Assembly: GCA_011390135.1 (NCBI GenBank)
Contig: JAABSZ010000004.1
Span: 1 to 64,000 of the forward strand
Reading direction: 5' to 3'
Source of the DNA: JAABSP01 sp011390135
Lineage (GTDB): Bacteria; Desulfobacterota; Desulfobacteria; Desulfobacterales; JAABSP01
DNA length: 64,000 nt
Position 1 is the first letter of the stretch. Every line of letters starts with the position of its first letter. Positions 44,277-51,228 of this stretch are shown in pieces. The notes under the pieces were generated by a model. It was given only the letters and a program-made list of their open reading frames with translations, ran no database searches and was not told the DNA's origin. Made by a program: the position numbers and the translations under genes.

Positions 44277-45239
44277 TCAGCCCTTTGCGGCCTTTACCGC
44301 GGCCGTGATGGCCGGGACCACCTCTTGAAGATCTCCCACAATCCCGTAGTCTGCCTTTGCAAAGATGGGAGCCTCCGGATCTTTGTTGACCGCGACGATC
44401 ACCTTGGAGGAGGACATGCCGGCAAGGTGCTGGATCGCGCCCGAGATCCCGCAGGCCACATATAAATTGGGCGAGACCACCTTGCCGGTCTGTCCCACCT
44501 GATCCGAATGGGGCCGCCACCCCTCGTCCACTGCGGAGCGGGAGGCGCCGACCGCGCCATCCAGTGCGGCCGCCAGTTCCTCGATGATGGTAAAGTCGGC
44601 CCCGCCCACGCCCCGGCCACCGGAGACGATCACATCGGCTTCGGTCAGCTCCATTTTGCCGGTTTCAAGCTGCTTCTCCACAAAGGTGAGGGAGACCTCC
44701 CCCGGGTCCGCGTCCGCGGCCTCCACATCACCCTCCCCTTTTGTCTCTTCAATCTTGACCGCATTGGGCCGTACCGCGACGATCTGCGGCTTTCCGCTCA
44801 GCGCGACCTCCGCGATGACCTTGCCGCCGTACATGGGCCGGGTTCCGATGATGTTTCCGTCTTGGACCCGGACCGAGATGCAGTCCATGGCAAGGGGGGC
44901 ATCGAGCCGGGCTGACAGCCGCGCGGCCAGATCCTTGCCCTGTGCCGATGCGCCCATCACCACGACCCCAGGCTCGATCTTTTGGATCAGCTTTTGGGCC
45001 ACGGTCGTATACGCGTCGGTGAGGTATTCGGCAAGTTTCTCGTTTTCCGCGGTGTAGATCGTATCGACGCCGTACCGGCCGAGTTCCGCGGCAATCCCCT
45101 TTATATCGGCGCCGAGAACCAGGGCAGCGGTCTTTCCGCCGGTGGCATCCGCGATGGCCCGGGCCTGGGTCGCGGCCTCATAGGTCACCTTCCGAAAAGC
45201 GCCGTCCCGCTGTTCGGCGATGATCAATACCGTTGACAT
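44277..45239 (-). CDS. etfA: EtfA, electron transfer flavoprotein alpha subunit
   Basis: Receives electrons from acyl-CoA or related dehydrogenases. The 320-residue protein has the N-terminal domain (VLIIAEQRDGAFRKVTYEAA) and the C-terminal FAD-binding domain with IVSGGRGVGG, GQTGKVVSPNLYVACGISGA and VAVNKDPEAPIFAKADYGIVGD. It pairs with EtfB upstream, but 163 bp containing a dispersed repeat separate the two genes. Confidence 0.95.
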   Translation of the reverse strand: MSTVLIIAEQRDGAFRKVTYEAATQARAIADATGGKTAALVLGADIKGIAAELGRYGVDTIYTAENEKLAEYLTDAYTTVAQKLIQKIEPGVVVMGASAQGKDLAARLSARLDAPLAMDCISVRVQDGNIIGTRPMYGGKVIAEVALSGKPQIVAVRPNAVKIEETKGEGDVEAADADPGEVSLTFVEKQLETGKMELTEADVIVSGGRGVGGADFTIIEELAAALDGAVGASRSAVDEGWRPHSDQVGQTGKVVSPNLYVACGISGAIQHLAGMSSSKVIVAVNKDPEAPIFAKADYGIVGDLQEVVPAITAAVKAAKG

Positions 45240-45280
45240 ATCGTTTTTTCCCTTCTATATCCTTGCTTAATCTTAGGCCG

Positions 45281-45405
45281 TTGTTCGGAATCAAAATCCC
45301 CTTTAAGGGGCGAAAAAGTGGACGAAATGGACAAAATGGACAGAGTGGAGGTCTAAATGAAACCCCACGACCTCTGCCGGGATGTTCATTCCCAAAATTC
45401 ACCTA
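45281..45405 (-). repeat. Dispersed ~125-bp intergenic repeat, copy B
   Basis: Second copy of the element at 25269-25390 (landmarks given there). Read on the minus strand it begins at the TAG stop codon of etfB, and it occupies most of the etfB-etfA gap. The TGGAC units are GTGGACGAAATGGACAAAA-like, repeated every 9 bp. The two copies differ at many single positions but align without large gaps. Confidence 0.75.
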
Positions 45406-46182
45406 AATGACCTTGGCCTCTTCCCGCAGAAGACGGACCAGCTCCTCGGCCTTGGCCTGGGGAGAATCCCCCTCGATGATCCTGCCGGCCTTTCGCTCCG
45501 GCGGGGGCGTCATCTTAAGGATCTTGACCTTGGGAGCCACATCCTCCTCCTTCAGTCCGAGATCGGACAGGCTTTTTGTGTCGATCGGCTTCTTCTTGGC
45601 TTTCATGATGCCCATCATGGAGGCGTACCGGGGTTCGTTCAGGCCCCGCTGGGTGGTCAAGAGCGCGGGAAGCGGCGCCTCCATGACCACGGTTCCCCCC
45701 TCCACGGTCCGGGTGCATCGGATCTTCTTCTCCTCGATCTCTGCCTTGATCACCAGTGAGATATTGGGGATGCCCAACAGTTCCGCGACGGCCGGGCCCA
45801 CCAGATAATTATCATCGTCCACGGCCCGCTGGCCCGCAAGAATCAGATCATGAGGCATGGTGCGGATGGCAGCCGCAAGGGCTTTGGCAATCCCTAAACC
45901 GTCGGCCCCTGCCACAGCGGGATCGTTGATCAGAATTCCTTTGTCTGCGCCCATGGCCATTGCGGTTCGAACCGCCTCCTGAGCCTTGTCGGTCCCCGCA
46001 CAGATGACCGTTACCGTGCCCCCGGATTTCTCCTTGATCCGGAGAGCCTCCTCCACCGCAAACTCGTCATACGGGTTGATGACCCATTTGACCGCGTCGG
46101 TCTTTATCGAAAGGCTGTCGGCCGCGATCTCGATGAGCGATTCGGTGGCCGGAACCTGTTTGAGCAGTACGATGATATCCAC
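45403..46182 (-). CDS. etfB: EtfB, electron transfer flavoprotein beta subunit
   Basis: A 259-residue AMP-binding partner of EtfA. Conserved features are IVLLKQVPATES at the N-terminus, VINPYDEFAVEEALRIKE, and the family signature with AGQRAVDDDNYLVGPAVAELL and PLPALLTTQRGLNEPRYAS. Together they channel electrons from beta-oxidation-type dehydrogenases toward the quinone pool. A weak AAAGGA lies about 13 nt before the ATG. The 46183-46309 gap to apbE shows no clear signal. Confidence 0.95.
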   Translation of the reverse strand: MDIIVLLKQVPATESLIEIAADSLSIKTDAVKWVINPYDEFAVEEALRIKEKSGGTVTVICAGTDKAQEAVRTAMAMGADKGILINDPAVAGADGLGIAKALAAAIRTMPHDLILAGQRAVDDDNYLVGPAVAELLGIPNISLVIKAEIEEKKIRCTRTVEGGTVVMEAPLPALLTTQRGLNEPRYASMMGIMKAKKKPIDTKSLSDLGLKEEDVAPKVKILKMTPPPERKAGRIIEGDSPQAKAEELVRLLREEAKVI

Positions 46183-46309
46183 AACAAAGCATCCTTTCCC
46201 TGATTCAAAGCGGATAAAAAATCAAAACAGTATCTCTAAAAGCATAAATCCGATTAAAGGCCCAAACCTAAAGGAATCCTCTCCCCTTGTCAACTCCTTG
46301 TCTGCAAAA

Positions 46310-47365
46310 TCATGAAGGGGGAGGCGCATATCCGGGAAAGCCGGAGGAGAAGTGATCTTTCAAGGTTCCGTTCGGCCGCAGGATCACCACCATGCACTCC
46401 ACATCTTCAAGGGACTCGATCAGGGCAATCCCCTGTTCGGGCCCCATAACCATCAGCGCTGTTGCCAGACCATCGGCAAATGTGCAGGTATCCGCGATGA
46501 CCGATGCGCTGACCACGCCCGTGTTCGCGGGATAGCCGGTTCTCGGGTCGATGATGTGAGAGTAGCGCTTTCCCTCTATCTCGAAGAAGAGACGATAATT
46601 CCCGCTGGTGGCCAGTGCCCCGGTTTCGAGGGAGAAGGCGTGATAGACCGCATGGGTCTGCGCACCCGGCAGGGGAAGGTTGATGCCTACCCGCCAGGGC
46701 TTTCCGTCGGCCTGGGTCCCGGATACGAAGATCTCCCCGCCGATCTCCACCAGATAGTTATGGACCCCCTCCTTTTCCAGCAGCTCCGAGATCTGATCGA
46801 CACCATACCCTTTTGCCACAGAAGCAAGATCGAGCGTGACCTCCGGGATCTTCTTCTTCAGACGCCGGTTCTCAAGCATCTCGATCCGGTCGAAACCGAC
46901 AAGTGCGCTGCGGGACTCTATCGCCTCTTCAGGCGGCGGCTCGATGACAGATCCCTCCCGGCCAAAGCCCCAGAGCGTAACCAATGGATCGACCGTGCCG
47001 TCCCATGCGCCCCCTGTAAGCCGGTACAGTTCCCTTGCCATGATCATCACCTGCATGAAATCATAGGAGATCTCAAAGGGCGCATCGATATCGACCCATT
47101 CATTGAAACGGCTGATCTCGCTTTCCGGATCATAGGTTGACATGCTCCGGTTGATGGCCCCAAGACGGGCTGCGATCTTCTCCTGAAGCCTTTCCGGGGA
47201 TCGGTCCGTCACCAACCGGATGTTGTAGGTGGTTCCCATGGTTCTGCCCGAAAGGATATACTCCTTTTCCCTGCATCCGGAAGAAAAGAGCAGAAGAATG
47301 GAGAGAAGGATCGCGATCAGGATCGGAGAAGTTCTTTGGCGGGTCATCCGGGTCATATTTTTCAT
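46310..47365 (-). CDS. apbE: ApbE, FAD:protein FMN transferase (lipoprotein)
   Basis: Covalently attaches FMN to Thr/Ser of membrane flavoproteins such as Nqr/Rnf subunits. A lipoprotein signal is present (ILIAILLSILLLFSSGC, lipid on the Cys). The family features GRTMGTTYNIRL, TLDLASVAKGYGVDQ and SHIIDPRTGYPAN are intact. 351 residues, expected to be anchored on the periplasmic side. It is the last gene of a likely operon with hypE, 14 bp upstream. No Rnf or Nqr gene is in the window, so the target lies elsewhere. Confidence 0.92.
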   Translation of the reverse strand: MKNMTRMTRQRTSPILIAILLSILLLFSSGCREKEYILSGRTMGTTYNIRLVTDRSPERLQEKIAARLGAINRSMSTYDPESEISRFNEWVDIDAPFEISYDFMQVMIMARELYRLTGGAWDGTVDPLVTLWGFGREGSVIEPPPEEAIESRSALVGFDRIEMLENRRLKKKIPEVTLDLASVAKGYGVDQISELLEKEGVHNYLVEIGGEIFVSGTQADGKPWRVGINLPLPGAQTHAVYHAFSLETGALATSGNYRLFFEIEGKRYSHIIDPRTGYPANTGVVSASVIADTCTFADGLATALMVMGPEQGIALIESLEDVECMVVILRPNGTLKDHFSSGFPGYAPPPS

Positions 47366-47379
47366 GAGGATTACGCTAT

Positions 47380-48441
47380 TCAGCAGATTCTCGGCAGTTG
47401 TTCTCCGGCCAGCATGTCAACAATCCGTGCGCCCCCGATAGGGGTCTCCATAAAGACCCTTCCGGGATGGTCATCCACAACCTCGCCGATGATGGCCCCA
47501 TCCTTTCCAAAGGGATCGGCCCTCATGGCAGAAAGCACCGGCTCGGCATATTCCGGGGGCACAAATGCGAGCAGTTTTCCCTCGTTGGCAACATAGAGCG
47601 GGTCAAACCCGAGAAGATCGCAGAGGCCCGCGACGGCCGGCTTCACCGGCAGATGCGCCTCATAGATCCGAATGCCCTTTCCGGACGCGGCCGCGATCTC
47701 ATTCAGGGTGGTCCCTACGCCGCCCCGGGTCGGGTCCCGAAGCACATGGAGATCGGGACAGACCGAAAGCATTTTCAAGACCAGGCCATTCAAGGCTGCG
47801 GTGTCGCTCTGCAGAGGGGCATCAAAGGCCATTCCCTCCCGCTGGGTCAGGATGGTCACGCCGTGGTCCGCCATTGTGCCGCTGAGGATGATCTTATCCC
47901 CGATTTGAGCCCGGGTCGAAGCCACATCCACCCCGTCCGGAATCCGGCCGATGCCGGAGGTATTGATGAAGATCTTGTCGGCCGCGCCTCTGGGAACGAC
48001 TTTGGTATCTCCGGTGACGATCTTCACCCCGGCCTTTTCCGCGGCCGCGGCCATGCTCTTGATGATCCGCCGGAGATGGTCCATGGGAAATCCCTCCTCC
48101 AGAATGAGCCCTGCGCTCAACGCCAGCGGAATCGCGCCGCACATGGCCAGATCATTGACGGTTCCGTTCACCGCAAGCTCTCCGATATCTCCGCCGGGAA
48201 AGAAGATGGGATCGACCACAAAGGTGTCGGTGGAAAACGCGATCCGGCCTTTCTCAACCGCAAGCATCGCGCCGTCATCCAGGGCAGAGAGGGTTGGATT
48301 GTCAAAAGCGGGAATCAGCATCTCCTTCACCAACTGGTGGGAGAGCTTTCCGCCGCTGCCGTGATCCAGAAGGATCGTTTCGGAAGCAGATGTCCCGGAG
48401 GAGCCGGAGGAGAAAGTTTGAGGGGATTTGGGTTTTGCCAT
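47380..48441 (-). CDS. hypE: HypE, hydrogenase maturation carbamoyl dehydratase
   Basis: Converts the thiocarboxamide on its own C-terminal Cys to thiocyanate, the source of CN ligands of [NiFe]-hydrogenase. The C-terminus PRIC is intact. The ATP-binding PurM-like fold has LDHGSGGKLSHQLV, STDTFVVDPIFFPGGDIG and HVLRDPTRGGVGTTLNEIA. ATG 48441 has AGAGAGA upstream and starts after the hypD stop; the longer frame to 48495 would overlap hypD. About 353 residues. Confidence 0.94.
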   Translation of the reverse strand: MAKPKSPQTFSSGSSGTSASETILLDHGSGGKLSHQLVKEMLIPAFDNPTLSALDDGAMLAVEKGRIAFSTDTFVVDPIFFPGGDIGELAVNGTVNDLAMCGAIPLALSAGLILEEGFPMDHLRRIIKSMAAAAEKAGVKIVTGDTKVVPRGAADKIFINTSGIGRIPDGVDVASTRAQIGDKIILSGTMADHGVTILTQREGMAFDAPLQSDTAALNGLVLKMLSVCPDLHVLRDPTRGGVGTTLNEIAAASGKGIRIYEAHLPVKPAVAGLCDLLGFDPLYVANEGKLLAFVPPEYAEPVLSAMRADPFGKDGAIIGEVVDDHPGRVFMETPIGGARIVDMLAGEQLPRIC

Positions 48442-48457
48442 TCTCTCTTCTGCTGCG

Positions 48458-49567
48458 TCAGGATGGGGGGCCGTGAAATTTATGATATGCCGCACAGGTT
48501 CCCTCGCTGGATACCATGCAGGGACCCACCGGTTCGAGGGGGGTGCAGACCTTGTCGAAGAGCGGACACTGGGGCGGGATCATCTTTCCGGTGAGGATCC
48601 GGCCGCAGGCGCACCCTCTGGGCGGCGGGACATCCGAGATTTCGATGCCGAAATGGACTGCCGCGTCGAAATCGGCAAATTCTTCTCTTATTACAAGGCC
48701 GCTGCCGGGAATAGTTCCCAGCCCCCGCCACCGGGCATCATCGGCTGCAAAGACCTGTTCCATCACCGCGATCGCCTTCTGGTTTCCCCCTGGGGTCACG
48801 GCCCGGCCATAGCCGTTTTCAAGAAGAGGCTCTCCTTTTTCAATGGCCGAGATCAGCATCCATACCGCCAGCAGAATGTCGGCCGGCTCGAAGCCCGCGA
48901 TCGCGCAGGGTATCCGGTGCCGTTCGAACAGGGGGCGATACGCCTCGCTTCCGATGATCACCGATACATGCCCCGGCAGGATAAAGCCGTCGATCTCCAC
49001 GGCCTCGGTCTCCAGAAGAGCGGCCAGTGCCCGGGGAACGGTCTTGTGGGCAGAAAAGACGAAGAAGTTCTTCAGATCCAGGGATCGGGCCGTCAGGATC
49101 GCGGCCGCGATGGCCGGAGCAGTGGTCTCGAACCCGATGCCGGGAAAGACGATCTTTCTCTTTGGATTCTCCCGGGCAATCGCCACCGCATCCATCGGAG
49201 AGTAGACTGCACGGATGTCTCTTCCCGCGGCCCGCTCCTTCAAAAGGGTCGATCCGCTGCCTGGAACCCGGAGAAGATCCCCGAAGGTTGCGGTGATGAC
49301 CTTCTCCTCCCGGCTGAGACGGATAAAGGCATCGATCTCTCCCTGATCCGTGACGCAGACCGGACATCCGGGGCCCGAAAGAAGAGAGATGGTCTCCGGC
49401 AGCAGGCTCCTGATCCCGCTTCGGAATATGGAGACCGTGTGGGTCCCGCAGACCTCCATCAGCCGGACCGGCTTCAGGCCGGCATCCCGGATCTTTGCAA
49501 TCAACTGTTTTGCGATTGCCGGATCTTTGAACTGGTCTCTATCTTCGATGGTCAAACCGTCTTTCAA
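48458..49567 (-). CDS. hypD: HypD, [NiFe]-hydrogenase Fe(CN)2CO scaffold protein
   Basis: Assembles the iron-diatomic ligand group with HypC. Conserved Cys motifs are MEVCGTHTVSIFRSG and LSGPGCPVCVTDQGE; the C-terminal Fe-S region is RGCACGRILTGKMIPPQCPLF and KVCTPLEPVGPCMVSSEGTC. 369 residues, full length. No hypC gene lies between hypD and the upstream DsrE-like gene, where it often stands. A 4-bp gap joins it to that gene. Confidence 0.95.
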   Translation of the reverse strand: MKDGLTIEDRDQFKDPAIAKQLIAKIRDAGLKPVRLMEVCGTHTVSIFRSGIRSLLPETISLLSGPGCPVCVTDQGEIDAFIRLSREEKVITATFGDLLRVPGSGSTLLKERAAGRDIRAVYSPMDAVAIARENPKRKIVFPGIGFETTAPAIAAAILTARSLDLKNFFVFSAHKTVPRALAALLETEAVEIDGFILPGHVSVIIGSEAYRPLFERHRIPCAIAGFEPADILLAVWMLISAIEKGEPLLENGYGRAVTPGGNQKAIAVMEQVFAADDARWRGLGTIPGSGLVIREEFADFDAAVHFGIEISDVPPPRGCACGRILTGKMIPPQCPLFDKVCTPLEPVGPCMVSSEGTCAAYHKFHGPPS

Positions 49568-49571
49568 CTCC

Positions 49572-49931
49572 TTACAGGCTGAGCACCGCGCTGGTAAAGG
49601 AGAGTTCGATCAGCTCGTTTGCCGTGGCAAGTCTTGCCCCCTCGATCAGATCCCCCTCGTCAAAGCACCTCGATTTGACGCACGGGGTGCAGGCCAGGAT
49701 GGGAACCTCGAACTCCTGCAGCGTAACCAGGTGATCGTCTGCGGAATCCCCGGTCGCGGCCCGGATGTTGAGGCACATCCCCTTTTTGGCCAGATAGACC
49801 CCCTCATCCAGCAGAAAAACGGCCGCCTTCTTCCCGGCCTTTGCGGCAAAGGCCGCCATCTGAAGCCCCCGGGTGGCCCGGTTCGGATTGTCGGTTCCGC
49901 AGGAGATTACCACCAGAAACGTATCTGCCAT
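49572..49931 (-). CDS. DsrE/DsrF-like small protein
   Basis: A 119-residue DsrE-fold protein (FLVVISCGTDNPNRATRGLQ, KAAVFLLDEGVYLAKKG) with conserved-looking cysteines in ILACTPCVKSRCF. Members of this fold relay sulfur or act as peroxiredoxin-like subunits; no DsrF/DsrH partner is adjacent. It is the first gene of the unit containing hypD, hypE and apbE. The role here is unknown; the Cys pair could carry persulfide (inference). Confidence 0.8.
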   Translation of the reverse strand: MADTFLVVISCGTDNPNRATRGLQMAAFAAKAGKKAAVFLLDEGVYLAKKGMCLNIRAATGDSADDHLVTLQEFEVPILACTPCVKSRCFDEGDLIEGARLATANELIELSFTSAVLSL

Positions 49932-50033
49932 GTCTGCCTCCTTGAATTTTTGAAAAAATCTTGTCCAACGATCTGTCGCCTCACCCTTCTTATCCTATTT
50001 TTCCTTTGTATGCAAGCGGATAGCTCGATTTGC

Positions 50034-50063
50034 TTGTCTTTTATGGCCTTGAAGTTATATAAT
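50034..50063 (+). promoter_or_regulatory. Promoter directly before the AI-2E permease gene
   Basis: TTGTCT (50034-50039), 18 nt, perfect TATAAT (50058-50063). The expected transcription start is within a base or two of the ATG at 50070, suggesting a leaderless mRNA. Confidence 0.5.
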
Positions 50064-50069
50064 GGGTCA

Positions 50070-51167
50070 ATGAATACAAAAGCAGAAACTCAATCCGATA
50101 CGGAAGAGACATCTTTTGCAAAACGGGCGCTGATCGCGACCGGGGTCGGGGCATCGCTCATACTTCTGCTCATCTTTGCCTGGCAGGCGATCCAGATCCT
50201 GCTGCTGCTCTTTGCCGGGGTGATGGTGAGCGTCGTGCTGCAGGGCGCATCCGGCTTCATCAGCCACAGATCCCGCCTCTCTTATAAGATATCCCTTGTG
50301 CTGGTCATCCTCCTGATCATCGGGATCGTCGCGGGACTGGTGATCCTGCTCACCCCCAAGCTGTTTGATCAGGCGGTTCAACTCCCCCAGGAGTTTGCAA
50401 AGGCATGGGATTCTCTGGAGGATTATCTGAGAAAGTTTCAATGGGGGGATTCGATCCTCAAACGGCTCAACCCGGAAAATATCTTCAATAACAAAGAGGG
50501 GAACGGCTCCGGGATCGGTTCGAGCCTCATCGGCATCTTCTCCTCTACTGCGGGCCTGCTCTCCAGCTTTGTGCTGATCGTGCTGGTGGGGATCTATCTT
50601 GCGGCCGAGCCCGATGTCTATAAAAGCGGTCTGATCCGCCTGATCCCGAAAAAGAGACGGGAGAGAGGCGCCCGGATCTTGAATGAACTCTACCATATTC
50701 TTCTGGGCTGGCTCGCGGGGCAGTTTCTCTCCATGACCATTCTGGGCGCGCTCATGATGACGGGCCTCTGGTTTCTGGATGTGCCTTTGGCCCTGATGCT
50801 CGGCCTCTTCATGGGGCTGATGACCATCATTCCCTATCTGGGCCCGATCATCTCGGGATTTCCGATCCTGCTGATGGCTCTCTCCAAAAGCCCCACCACC
50901 TTTTTCTATGCCGGTATCCTCTTTTTCTTCGCCCAGAACCTGGAGGGGTATTTCCTCTCTCCTCTGGTGCAGCGAAAAGTCATCTCCCTTCCGCCGGTGC
51001 TGATTCTTCCGGCCCAGGTGCTGATGCTCAACCTCATGGGATTTCTGGGCATTCTCATTGCAACGCCCCTTGTGGCCTGCATCATGGTGCTGGTCCAGCG
51101 GATCTACATCGAAGATATCCTGGGCGGTTCCATGGAGACGACGCCGAAACCCATCGAATCTGCTTGA
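50070..51167 (+). CDS. AI-2E-family (PerM/YdiK-like) membrane permease
   Basis: About 365 residues with roughly eight membrane segments and the family's conserved C-terminal half (LALMLGLFMGLMTIIPYLGPIISGFPILLM, split here as GLMTIIPYLGPIISG, and QNLEGYFLSPLVQRKVISLPP). The transported substrate is unknown; members have been linked to autoinducer-2 export or Na+/H+ exchange. The long upstream open frame from 49350 is antisense to hypD and not part of the gene. No ribosome-binding site is seen; see the promoter entry. Confidence 0.85.
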   Translation: MNTKAETQSDTEETSFAKRALIATGVGASLILLLIFAWQAIQILLLLFAGVMVSVVLQGASGFISHRSRLSYKISLVLVILLIIGIVAGLVILLTPKLFDQAVQLPQEFAKAWDSLEDYLRKFQWGDSILKRLNPENIFNNKEGNGSGIGSSLIGIFSSTAGLLSSFVLIVLVGIYLAAEPDVYKSGLIRLIPKKRRERGARILNELYHILLGWLAGQFLSMTILGALMMTGLWFLDVPLALMLGLFMGLMTIIPYLGPIISGFPILLMALSKSPTTFFYAGILFFFAQNLEGYFLSPLVQRKVISLPPVLILPAQVLMLNLMGFLGILIATPLVACIMVLVQRIYIEDILGGSMETTPKPIESA

Positions 51168-51228
51168 AAAACCTTTTCGCCTCTGGTAGAGTTCAAAGGG
51201 ATTGGATCACCTTTCAAGGAGGATAAGC

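Noticed and set aside
49350..50069. Upstream extension of the AI-2E permease frame
   Set aside because: Antisense to hypD and the DsrE-like gene; the family start is at 50070.
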